From positions 1 to 64,000 of the forward strand of contig JAANDG010000526.1 in assembly GCA_036852015.1 (NCBI GenBank): DNA of 64,000 bases, in the 5' to 3' direction. The notes beneath the pieces were generated by a model. That model was not told where the DNA came from, did no database searches, and worked only from the letters and a program-made list of their open reading frames with translations. Below, one piece after another: positions 12,668 through 25,600 of the stretch. Both the position numbers and the translations under genes were made by a program. The stretch's first letter is position 1, and the number at the start of each line of letters is the position of its first letter. Source of the stretch: Pelodera strongyloides (taxonomy: Eukaryota > Nematoda > Chromadorea > Rhabditida > Rhabditidae).

Positions 12668-12671
12668 TTTT
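12668..12671 (+). terminator. RNA polymerase III terminator of tRNA copy 1
   Basis: TTTT begins four bases after the tRNA end. Confidence 0.7.
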
Positions 12672-12837
12672 CCACTGCTTAATAAGGAGAAAGTGCTTAA
12701 TCTAAAAATTCTTACGTTGTTTTGTACAAAGACAAAGTTTTGCGAGTCTGGAAACTATTACAGAAAGAAACACATTTATAATTGTATATAGGAAGAATTG
12801 GAATAATTGCTACAAAAGGAGAACTTCGATTCTACAC

Positions 12838-12909
12838 GGTCCCATGGTGTAGCGGTTAGCACTCAGGACTTTGAATCCTGCGACCCGAGTTCGAATCTCG
12901 GTGGGACCT
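12838..12909 (+). tRNA. tRNA-Gln (anticodon UUG), copy 2
   Basis: All 72 bases are identical to the copy 173 bases upstream, in the same orientation, while the flanks are not similar. This indicates a local duplication followed by flank divergence, or gene conversion that keeps the copies equal. Both copies look functional. Confidence 0.97.
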
Positions 12910-12913
12910 AATC

Positions 12914-12922
12914 TTTTTTTTT
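12914..12922 (+). terminator. RNA polymerase III terminator of tRNA copy 2
   Basis: A run of nine T starts five bases after the tRNA end. Confidence 0.8.
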
Positions 12923-13575
12923 ACAATTTTTACAAATTACAGTTTTTTTATAGAATTTTTTTTTATAGAAAAGAAAATAATTTTAGAAATCAATAAAAAA
13001 AATGTAAGGGCTAGTGAAGTACTTTTCATTGTGGGAACCTCACCCAATGGCATTCAAGCATGATGGAGTTAGTTGCATTCCTCCAACTGATACAGTCATC
13101 CGCAGGTATGTTTCAGTGTGGGATTGACATGTTATTGCAGATAATAATGTACGTCAATGTACAGCTTTTAGTGGAGTACTGACTACGTAGCTGTGTTTGA
13201 CTGAATAGGATACTGCTCTTTTTGCGATGCTCTACGAAAAACATTTCTTCTGTGTGCAGTAGTGCAGTATCAATAAGTTCTTTACTTCGTGTATAAAACA
13301 ACCGTAATTTTTTAGGCGTCTTTTTTGCTTATTTTCATGTATCTTTTGTGGATCTAATCTTTTCATATATAATCTTCCTGTAAAATCAGAATTAACTTTG
13401 TACTGACGCGTGTAGGGCAACACTTACTCTTATTTTGGTCTTATTTCTCATTGCTTGAACGTAGAGCTTCCAATTTTACTGATTTTCCCAACTCGAATAA
13501 TTTCTATGCAAATCCCGAGGTGGCAGTTACTGCTTAGTCTCGCCTACTCTATATTGTACATGCGTGGTTCTGTTG
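12923..13575. other. Intergenic region
   Basis: AT-rich spacer after the second tRNA. No supported feature. Confidence 0.5.
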
Positions 13576-13585
13576 TATATAAATA
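13576..13585 (+). promoter_or_regulatory. Candidate TATA box for the long Glu/Arg-rich gene
   Basis: TATATAAATA lies 65 bases upstream of the proposed first ATG (13650). The spacing fits a TATA-driven start near 13606-13610. It supports, but does not prove, the first exon chosen below. Confidence 0.35.
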
Positions 13586-13649
13586 CACTGTCTGTTCATT
13601 GGATTCCCGGTTTTGCATATTCACTCTCTGACAATCGGCTTTGCCGGTC

Positions 13650-16600
13650 ATGCACAACCACATTTCTATAGGTTTTTGTACCTGATATAACTCTGTCGAG
13701 AGGAGTTTGCACAAGAACAATAGGCACAGCCAACATGGTTTAAGTATTGTATATTCATATTCATTGATTTACCGGTCCATTTAATTTTTAATGCCTAAAG
13801 TTTCTTCTCGCAAACTCTGTTTGATGAGGATTGAAACCTAGTCTACAGTGAAACTGTGTGGCCCTTTTTGCTTTTTCAACAAATGTAGTTCCGGTATGTA
13901 TGTTCCGATTAACTCTGTGAAACGTGAACATAACCTCCTTTTGAACTAAATACTGAGTATACGTAACTACACGACTCATGTCTGGTAAATTTAAGTTTGC
14001 CCTGTGAATGTATTGCACCATCGGTTATTTGGGAACTTTTGCAGAAGTGGAAATATTTTCTACCAATAATTCTGCTTTATATTTGAGTGGCATTCAATTC
14101 TCCAAGTAAAGCAAATATGTCATAAATAAGTTTTGTAAGGAAAGTTGCCAGTACTGGTCTGCCCAGCTAACCGCGTCACTTTATTCAACTTATAGATCCG
14201 CCACCTTTCGGGACAGTTTTTTTCGCGGACGTGCGCGACTTTTTGCCCAGCAACCGCGAATCGTGTCATGTGCCGAATCAAAAATCACGTTACATTCCAA
14301 TCATTAACAACTGTGACTCAATCATACTAGTACAGTTTTTGCTTACCGAAAATCACCGTTTTCAGAGTAGGGTGATCTTCACACAATTGCAAACGATCTC
14401 TCATTTAAAAAGCTGACAAGTCATGATGAAACAAGAAGTTTGCTGCCCAGCGCATTCCACTTACCTTGTTCAATTCTTTATGCGATTTTAAGTTCTAGAA
14501 TTGTTTTTTTTTTTGTTTGTTTCTATAATGATTAGGTCCTTTTTCAGTGACTTCTAGCAAATAATAATATTTTCGTTTTTTTATCAACGCAGATTTTCTA
14601 AATTTTTGAAAATCTAAGGATATTGTTTGAACTGATATGATTCGTTCAACTCTGTTGTCTGACCTAAATCCTCTTTTCGGTCTGTTAGTATATACAACGG
14701 TCGATTAATCCGTTTTTGTCGCTCAAACAATAATTTGCTCTCGCAGTAAGCGGTGTTGTGCGCACTGAACAAAACGGACAGTAACAATTGACTCACTCCG
14801 ACTTTGTCCATATTGATCTGTTCATGTACATATGTGCTCATTATGCTTAATGACCGAGCCTCTCGGCCATATTCGTACCGAAGAACGCAGAGCCTGAGAA
14901 GGTTCAATTATGAAGGTTTGTTTACGTTTGTAGGGACCAGGTCTCTTCTGCCAAAGGAAGGAAATGCCAAAAGAAGCTAACCCTATTTTGTTATTTCGCT
15001 ATGCAATATTCTCTAAGATGAATTTTTTTTTTGTCAATTTCGTATTCTTTCAGGAGTGAACCGTCCAACGGTTCAACCTCACCAACTGATCAACATTCCA
15101 CTAAACGAACCACACAAAGCATTATGCACCCTCTTTGTCACCTTCAACGATATAGATGACCCGGTAAGTTGTTGTTTTAGTAGTATACGAAAATCGTCTT
15201 ACTTTTCCATTTATAAAGTTATTCCACGTTTAGCTACTTATTACATATTTTGAAAAAAAAAAAACATATGGTTAGATTATTGTTGCATTTAGTAGAACGT
15301 CTAAGATAAAGTTGTCGAAAGCCTCCTGTCTTGGTCCTAGGCCTACCGTGCGAACATGCCTCCACTTCAAGAGAATATTTTGTTTGCGAATTGGGACTCC
15401 TCCCTCATCCAGTCAAGTCTCCATTTATTCCGTGGATTTAGCACTTGGGCTGTTCTATTGAGCATCGTTATTTGTGCTTTACCGCTCTTATTAGTCCTAC
15501 TCGTCGCATAGTTTATATTGGCTTGTGGTTTACCTTTGCAAATCGTTGAGTTCGGAGGACCTGGTCTTTAACACTGTAGAAGAGAGCATACTTTTGATTC
15601 ATCTAAAAAACTTTCCATGTTATGAAAACTACGTGCACGACATGTGTATATGTATATACTTAAAACCTGGTCATCAATTGATTGTTTAGTAAACGAAAAA
15701 CTCTGTTTTCTTGTCTGGTCGAGCCGGTGACTCGTTTCTGAACACTGACCAGGAGAAATCATGTTCAACATTCCTTTTTCACAATCGGGGTCATCAAGGG
15801 GTGTTCTCAAGAGGTACTACGTAAAGCCTCGCGACATACACCTGGCATCCTCAAGAACCACAAACAAATTTGTCGGTTTCTGTTTGGTCAAGGAACTTTT
15901 TATAATTGGCAATCTAGCTCTTGTTTCTTTTGATTTGCTTACTATTAGAAGCTTAGAAGCATTGATGTTCTATCTCTCCCAAATAAAGCCATCTATGTAT
16001 TGTGTTCGCATCACCAACTGCTTTACTTATGCAGTATTTGAAACACATTCATTTTTGTTGGTATATTAAGTCCGTGAAGAAAATACGACTTTAAGGGATA
16101 ATAAGTCACACACGAGAATAGGCTTCCGATTAATGAATACGATGCTTCCAATATATATTCGAGATAACAATACTCTGAATCACAATGACAAACAGATCCC
16201 AATTTCAATTCAATTTCCCTTCGCCTTGTTTATTTAGAATGTCACTTGTAGGAGTAGATCTTGTGTGGTACACATATAAATACTGTGTACATACAAGCAG
16301 CTGATGACAGAATCTCTCACTTCATCATAAAGCCACCAAATATTCCTTAATACAAAGTTACTCCAAGCAACATTGAACTGCTGTTTTCCATTGTGTAGCA
16401 AGTATCCTATATCAGTATATGGCCCGTGTGAGTATTTTTTTGTACTTATCTCAATGTTCTTTAAAAGCAAAAAAACTTTACAGATGTTTCCAAATTTTTA
16501 TTACGCCCTTAGAAAGTAGTAGAATTTGGAAGGTAGAAAAAGAGAAGTGTGTATACCTGATTCCGGTACAGATCCTCACACACTTGCTTGAGAACTGATA

Positions 16601-19600
16601 TTCCACTAAAAATATTGTCGTTTGATCCATAGAATGTAAAACATATAATTGCAGGAAAAGCAGATCACCACCGAGCACGTGTTCAACAACACCAATCCAC
16701 GGCAATATCCGCAGACGCGGAAGGTCGTTTATCGATCGAGTAAGTTAATCAATACTAAAAAAAAGGTTAAAGGTTAAAGCTGGGACTGTTCTTCAGGGCC
16801 CTGAAGGGGTCCCTGCAGTCCGCTCTGGTCTGCCGAAGTTGTGTGCTCCAGATATAGGCCATCTTTGATTAAGGAGTGGGTGGTCAACTCTCATATTGAA
16901 CAACCTAATGTGTATATAACCATAAGTGCAACTCTTAGTTAGTCACTTTGCGTATGGCTTACACAGGCTATTCAGAAATTTTACATACAATTTTCACAAC
17001 GAGTTTCGAAAAGCATCCCTTTTTGTCCCAGTATTTCACTTTATCTTAAGCTGAATTCCGAATGATGACTTTATTTGCCTCTTCAAAGCAAACAGTTTGA
17101 GACAACATTACTATCTGCCCTTAAAAAGTCGTTGCGCACTCTTTTTATGCACTATGGCTCAAACTTTTTGCCATTGACCATTGATAACAGTCAGAAGATA
17201 TAACACCCTATATTATTATATTATTCTATCGCTAATTATGCCTCTGTGGATGATTCTGAGGGTCAGGTACAATGGTGAGTTGTTATTTGTTCATTGATCG
17301 TTGATAAGTGCACACCTATTAAGTTATGCAATTCGAGTTCACGAGAAACAATGTTCATGTATATAGCATACATTAACATAGTATGCATATGTGGCTTGTA
17401 TGACCATCACATAAAATTACGTACTTGCAAAACTTTTGTAAAAAAAACAGTGTGTTAAGTTCAACCGTCCTATTTTAGTTCAAGTAAAGATGACAACGAG
17501 TTATTACTATTATTACTATACATACATGCTAGTTTGCTCTTTGTATTACTTAAATAATACCAAGTAAAAAAATTATTCGTAGTGAAAGTTTCGCAAAACG
17601 CTCGTTCTGAATGCGTCGAAAAAACCCGGTAGTGCATGAGAGCAATATTCTAAAGAAGTCATGCGCAGCTCTTGTCTCGCTTTATTCAATGCAAGGTATA
17701 TGTTTACTCATGAATGACACACGAGCGTTCCTACGGTGCAGGAGTTGTTGATAACCTGGTCTTAGACGCAATTATTGTCTCGTTGTTCGAGTGTCTGATA
17801 TCCGGTAGAACATTGTCATCAGGCCATAGACTGTCTAAGACACATTATATCTCGTCTTCAGTAACTGACACTTCTATGATCAGTTACCTCATTGTCATTC
17901 TGCCAGTCATCATACAAGGTATTCTTATATTTTAAATAAGAACCTTACTAATAGGACTGTGTAGGTCAATGTTATTTCTTCGTCTATTCTATGATTAATT
18001 AAGGTTTTTTTAGACGGGAAAAAGACGAGGATGGCCGAATCTCCCGCATTCATCGATGAAAGTGACACCGAAAAGAGCGAACACAAAGAGGTTGGGACAT
18101 TGTTGTTTAATTGCGTTCTCAATTATTTTTTCAAGGGGACACTGGAAATACAACGTTGTTGTCTATTTTATTTGTGCAGCAGAGTTCCATTTAAGTTTCT
18201 TTTATAATTGTTTCCGATACTATTATGTTAGTTAACTTTGGCCTATTTTAAATTCACTTCCAAGCTTGAAGAAATTGATTAAAATTAAACAGATTTGTAT
18301 ACCATTTAAATGACTTGGAGAGACCATGCCTCTTCTTTAATCTTTTTTTGAATAAAACAGCTTTCATTCTTCATTCTTTCAAGTACCAAAACACTTATTG
18401 TTGACAAAACTTAAACCACTGAAAAACATGGATTCCTCCTTTTTATTGTTCTCAATATGCGATCTAGTTATTGAAAATGCAGCCTATTTGCAGCCACATT
18501 CATCTATTCTAGTTTTTGGCTCTCATGTTGTCCCGCTTACGCGTTCGATAATAATGGTCAAATCACAGGAAGCTGATTCCTGTGGAACCGCTACAATAAA
18601 CACAGGAATTTTGAAGAAAAAAAAAACATTTGTATTATTATTAATAGATGAGGATGTGTAGTAAGAGTATTTTCACGCTAATCCGTTTAGACTTGATGCA
18701 AACATACTATATACGTAAATGTAAATGAGGTCAGGTAGAATCGCTGTCTATTCTGGTTCGCCTCTTGACTCGTATTTTGAGAGTGAACATAACACGAAAT
18801 GTTGTCACAGTGAATTCAGTAAATACCAGCCAGACTCAAATTTACGATCAAACGACAGAAACATTGACGTATATAAACAACAAAGTTTTTTCGTTCCGTA
18901 TTTAAGGGAGAGATTTTTCTTTGGTTCCCTTGCCTTCTAAAATAGTATATAATAATAAATTGCATTAAACTTAACGGCGACGAGATAGCAGAATTCGCTG
19001 CTCCGTGTATATCCGCATTATGGAAACAATCGCCTTTTGTCTACGCGATTGTTGAATTCTTTAAAGGGGGTGAATGTCTCTGCGTAGTGGAACCTGCTGT
19101 TTTGATAGTTTCAGAATATAACAAATATTCGGACGCTTTCCTCTCGTAAAACGTTATCTGTCCCCAGCTTCGATTTTTTTGCCTCGTATCACATGTGCTC
19201 GCTTTTCATCCTATTTGTGCATTATCTTTTTCTATTTGGAAATTTTTGAAATATACTTGTTCAACACTTATATGTGTCTACTTAATTCACGCACTATTTT
19301 TGTATTCAACATATGTACGTCTGGATATTAGTGAAAGAAAGTTGATATTCAATTTTAAGATTAACTGATAAGAAATCACGTATAAAAGAATGACACCAAT
19401 TACGCTTCTGTATGCATTGTGCCATTAAATCGTAATGTTTCGCTTTTTGTCCGTGATCTGCTTTCCTTAGTTCAGTCTGTTAGTTTGTTAGCATATTGCA
19501 ATATGCGCATCTCCATTCATTCATGAAATGCGACCTTCAAATGCTAAAACGTCACTTACTTTCAGCTAAACCACCGGTTTTGTCGGATGATGTTGTTCAT

Positions 19601-22600
19601 GAATAGGAGGAAGTAAATGGTAAATAGCCGTTAAATTCCTCCTCAAAACGGGTTGTTTATGATAAGTCCGAGCTAAGGCAGACACATTTTGAATTTAAAA
19701 ATACACGGTATTAGCAATATGTCATGTTCTCCACAATCTGTAAATATTTCCGTTAACAAGTGAATCCTCAGTTTTGTAAAAATATAAATTTCTATTTATC
19801 ATTGCATGGTTGCCTCTGTCAATTAATATCTATGGTATTTGCACATACGTTTCGAACACCATATATGTTTCATCTGTAAACCACCAGTGCATAATTCAAG
19901 GATATTCACAGAAACAAGTTACATTTTGTAGCGTTTTGAAAAGAAACTGTCACAGACTGTGTCATGCGGTATGAGTCTACTGGTTAATACCCATCGGCTT
20001 TCCTCGGCTTACCAAAGAAACTATGACTTTTTTTGAAAAGTTACCCGTCCGCCCGACCGGGTAGAAATCAATATTTTCACTACTGGCTACATACTATTTG
20101 AACAACTTATTATATTTTATTCCAAAGAATTAATGCAAAAGAGAAAGTTATCTAAGCAAGGATATCATTATGACCGGCGATCGCAGGTAAGTTGAAATGA
20201 AACGCAAATAATACTGACTTTTCAACTCCCCGACATAGATTTAAAACAAACAATAAATAACAAATAATTTGTTGGCTTTTATGATTATGGAATGATCCGC
20301 TAATTTTTCTTTTGTGGAAGTAAGGCAAAATTTGCGGGGAATAGAAAATTGTCTTCATTGAGCCAATAAAGTCTTCTACCGTTCACCCTTGTGTAGACGA
20401 TAGGGGTCAAAGTGCCACTGGCTGAGAAGTTTATAATAAACAAGAGTATCCGATACTGAACCTTATCTGTTTAACAGAATGAAATATTTTACTAGCCCAA
20501 TGTATTATTTGGAATATCACTATAGCGCGTGAACATTTGGTTCATATGTATGTTCACAGTTATCCACTATTTGCCACAAACTTGTAAGATACCGGTGACC
20601 ATTTCCTTGTGCATGTGTCACTAATAACCGCTTGGATGCCAATGCCACTTCAGCCTTGACGTTGAATTTTGACATGTGAACGACTGACCACAGCAGTCTC
20701 TCTCCCTCTCGCCCTCTCAATAGAACGAGGGACGTTCGTGTCCAGTCTTTCAGGCTAGCCTTCACTCTCAGGTATAGCCATTACCCCATAGTGCCTCCAC
20801 AACAACCTCATAACCTCACATCAATAGGCCACTTGTGCCGGTACATGGGTTGATCAAAAATTCACTTGTATTCGTTCCGCTAGAACCCGACCCCAATAAA
20901 TTGTCTGCAAAGGGAATAAGTCACAAGCAAAGGATATACTCTTCTATATTATTCCCTCTTGATCCCTCTGTTAATCTGCATATGTAGCTGGAAGCGGCCA
21001 GCTATTCCAGATATTGGCTATTATATATTAGAACGGACTTACTGTTTGATGGATATTCTATTTGGATATTGTAACGTTACTCACCACACATAAAATACAG
21101 CAACATATTTTCACCATGACCCCCCAGGGGCGGGGATTTTACATCTACGGTCATCAGTCTGCTACACAAGTTTGTAATTTTATTTGCTTGCAACTTGTGT
21201 GACTGTATGTGCATAAACTGAAAATCAAGATCTGGACTGTTCAGTTTTCTTGCTTTTTCATTTGGGGATGAAAATCTTACAATTTTGAATTGTTTTCTTG
21301 CGTAGGTGAATTCTCGATCAATTCCGCAGTTACCTGCAAATTACACCAGAGCTTCCTTTGTGAATTTTGGGCTTTTCCTTTTTTGGTATAAATGTTCCAG
21401 GAACAAAACTGGCGCGTGAAAAGTAAAAAAATTCCATTTTCATTTGATTGGGTAAACATTAATGTTTATTTAGTGGCACACGCCAACATCCAAATGTGAC
21501 ACATTTTTGTGCCTTTATTCCGACGTTTGTAAAAAGAGTATAATACGATAATATGGTAGCCTTTGCCTTCATGAACTTAACTAATTAACGAAGATTCTGA
21601 CTGATGTTACTACATACATGTATTTCCTGAAAATATCCATTTATAGGTGTCATCGAAGAATGGTAGCAATGGCTCCTTTGCGAAGATGATCGTGCAGGAG
21701 GTGAGATTTTTTTAACATTTTATGTTTTACATTATTTGTTACTTTTATTATCGATGGCTGGGTAAAAAAGATATACATCAATTAGTTTTCACTGAACTCC
21801 CGAAGGCGCTGAATATTCGACTCATTCTCCAAAATGCGTGAACGAAACATTCTACAGCTCTGAGCTCCTTAATTATTAGCTACAGATTTCTTAAACTAAT
21901 TAGGGCCACCTCAGACTTTTCAGACACCCAGTATTTCGGTTCAAACAGATTTTGAAAGGTTGTTTATTTAACATTTGTTGTCTTCAACTCTTCAACAGTC
22001 TTTTTCCCCGGTCAACAGTTATGTTGTATGGATTGTATGGATCTATTTGCTCTCGAAATGTTTACGCTATTTGAGTGTGTGTGAGCAAGCTAGACAACTA
22101 TGACAACTATCTCTGCACAATCTACACTCGGCGCTAAAATGCAACATTATTGTCCTTTGTCGAAAGGTTGAAAACGGGCTGGAACGTTGTTGAAAAACAC
22201 CTGCACATTTCTTGTTCTTCGTCGCTGTTTCTGGTGGTTTTTCTGGTGCTGGAGAACATGTGGAACTTGATTCTTGGGTACTTCACGGAAAAATTTAAAC
22301 ATATATTATAAAGGAACGCAAATGTGTAGGGCAAGGAGGTTGGGTATTTAACCAAAGGCCAAACTATCCCTATTACTAGGTTTCCATGACGTATACTGGC
22401 ATGCGTGGTGCCTCACCTCCACCCCCAAAACAACCCACACGTGTTGATGTTTCACGCCCAATACGAGTTGAGACCAACCTGGCACTGCCTATGCCAAGCC
22501 CTAGGAGCCGGAGCAATACACATGGTAAGCCATTGTTATTCCAGTTTTGTAATTTAAAATTTGTTACCATCGAGGCGTTCAAAACAATAATCTTCTTCCA

Positions 22601-25600
22601 TCAACTTTGGTCAATGCATTAATTTCTCTGCTTTAAGACATTGTGCACTCACCTTAGTCCGTTCCCTTTGCCGAATCAAAATGAGGCTAATTTAAAGTTC
22701 AACCTTACTTTGATTCTATCGAACGTTTTTTTCACGATGGCTTTTGGAACGCCAGTTGATGTTCCTTTGAGAAGTTCATTTACCACTGATTATATGTTTA
22801 CCACGGATTATATGTTTATATCGAGTAATTCGTCAGCTTTTATGAATTTAAATTTCGTTTACTTTCATGAAAAAACGCGCAAAAGCTTGTTTCTGGAACA
22901 CTTTACATTTCAGGAAGATTGTCCATTATGTTCATATTTAATGCTTTCCTAAAACAATGCGTTGCAACAAAACCACCCTCCTTATCAGCTGTTCTGCTCT
23001 AAAAGTAAATGTTCCTATCACTTTTGAAAGAAACGGATTGTCACATTCCTGCAAGTATTTCCCCTGACGATATAAATTCTTTTTTAATATGGGTAAGTTA
23101 AAAGAACATTTTATTCCAATAAGAACTATTAACAGATTTAATGTGAACACAGAATCATAACGGCCACCCACGACGTTTTCACTACTCTCGACAATGCTGA
23201 AATACTCGTTTCACTGTTACACGAACGTATGTTTAATGCGGTAGAAAAAGTCAATTTGCCCGCAAACAAACGGAATTTATCCCCCGATCCCCCGTTAACA
23301 AGCAATAGCGGCAAAAAAACTACTGTTTGTGCATAGTTACTAGTTTTCCATTGCTATACAGGCAGTTGCGGCATATTTTACCTCCGCGATACAGCTTGTT
23401 TTCTGTGTACATTACGCTTTTGTGGTTAGTTTTATGCTGGAACGCATTTCAACTTTAGTTTGAAAGGGACTTTGCAATTCGAACCGCTGGTTGTGATTAC
23501 ATATCTGGATACCTTGGCCGGAACACGAACCCATTTTTTGATTGTATGCTGCATAACGCTTTGTAATCTCGAAATAACATCAATATTGTTTCAAGTTGAA
23601 TGCTGGAGAGGATCGTAATGCATCCTTAGTCAAGTTTTAATAAGAAAAAAGTCTATTAACATCCATAACACATAGAGGAACATACCACAAGTCTTTTTGT
23701 CGTTGTCTCGATATACTAATTCGCGGGCCATTCTAGTATATCCTTACTCCTCTCAGAAATGTGATTCACATGAGCGTTGATATTCGGTGGCAAATTGTCA
23801 TGTTTGCCATTCTTGGGTCTTTGAAGTGTTTCACTTACGAACTCTGTTTCTAGTTCCCAGTCCCACATTCTCTTTCCCGTTCTCTCTCTCTTCCTCTCTT
23901 CTTTGTAAGGAAGCGCACTCTCAAAGAAGAGGATCATCTACCGATTAGCACTTTCCACGGCAGTTGTAAACGAGAGTGAATTTGACTCATTCGAACTGCC
24001 AAACAAACAGCTCTTCCTGAATTCCTGAGTTCCTCATGTAAGACCACCCACGATGACAATCAGAAGGAAAAAGGATGGTATGTTGCATGCACAATACTTC
24101 ATATTTTACTACAGCTGGAGGTGTCGGCAGCACTGTTTACATATTTTTCGTGAATGTCATTTGCCGGGAATGGCGCTACTATGACCATTTTCAATGAAAC
24201 TCACCCTGTCATTCTCATCTCACATCGAACCGAGTAGGCTCGGAAGCAAATTGCTAATAAGAGAATTGTTTCGCAGCTCATAAATAAATAGTCGGAGCAA
24301 ACTAGTGTTGCACGTCGTGCGTCCCTCTAATATGTAAGGTTTGTAAAGGTGTGTTGATGTCCTCAGAAGTCTCAAGGCGGTGATTCATTCCACGCCTTCT
24401 ATTCAAGAATTACTAGTCATTCGTAATCCAAATACTAAATAGGAAAGCAATTTGTTCAACCTTTTTTCGCAGCCGTTCATTCTATCACATTATATATATT
24501 GAATGAATCAGGCGCACTCCGGCCCTTTTTTGCTATTTACCGATCGGTGCGGTAAAAAGTGTGTGATTTGGCAGAGTCTCTTTGCACACCAGAATGGTGT
24601 TCTTCAATATGGAATTCACATTTCATTCCAATCTCTCTTTCTCTCCCGCTTCTCTATTTAGTCATGTCATGTTCCTCTATATTTCATAGTCTCTCTCAAT
24701 TTCTCACTTTCCTCAACCCAAGTATGGGGGCGATAGGCATAAGTAGTGGAGATCACAAATATTGACGTTGTCACGGAGCACTATGCCAACAATACAGACA
24801 ACTCACTGCCAATTCACACCTCGTTTAAGCATTCGTGGCAATTGAAGCGGGCCACCTCCCTAACGCACGCTCATAAGCAACACTTCGGCGGTCCGCAGTT
24901 CTGAAGTGATGGGCTAACCCAATTGTTTTCACCACTGACTGGCGTAAAGATTCCTAAGTTTCACACAATTAGCAAATGATCGCTCATATCAATCCGCATA
25001 AAATATAACCTAACATAACTGACAATTTGTATTTAACCGAAAAGTTGTACCTGTATTTTCGAGCAACGAACGTATTTAAAATTCGCCGAATGTGACCAGT
25101 TTTCTTATTTTGTTGTCCCAAAAAATAATACACGCTGTGACCATCGCATAGTCACTATTTTCCAGAGACTTATGTTTTAATAACAAAATTGCTCCCTTTT
25201 ACAAAAAAATAACCTGAGGTGACTAGCCTAAACTTCTTTCACATGTGACAAAGTGTCCGACGAGCATACGTGACAAGTACGCCTGACAAGCGCACGGCGT
25301 TTTTTTTGTTGCTATTTAACATCATATATATATATTAAGCTTGTTAAAGCCACATGTGAAGCCGTCATATTCATACTTTTTTTTTGACAAAGTGTTACTC
25401 AATGATAGAGTCGTTTGCACAATATGGATTTCTAGGTAGCCTTCGTGAGTATCTCTCCTCGTACGACCGTCGTGTTTCTGACGCAGAAACAGTCGACAGA
25501 ATATCACAGAACGGAAGGCACGAAACCGAGTTTCCAGGTAAAAATATTTCCTTGCTGTATCATTATATTTGTTTAATTTACTATATGAATATTTTCATGA

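Noticed and set aside
12838..12909. CRISPR-like or satellite repeat from the two identical 72-base blocks
   Set aside because: The blocks are complete tRNA genes in a eukaryotic context; no repeat array exists.
20520..20765. Minus-strand ORF of 81 codons
   Set aside because: It lies in a large intron, has no known domain and no splice sites in keeping with a gene.
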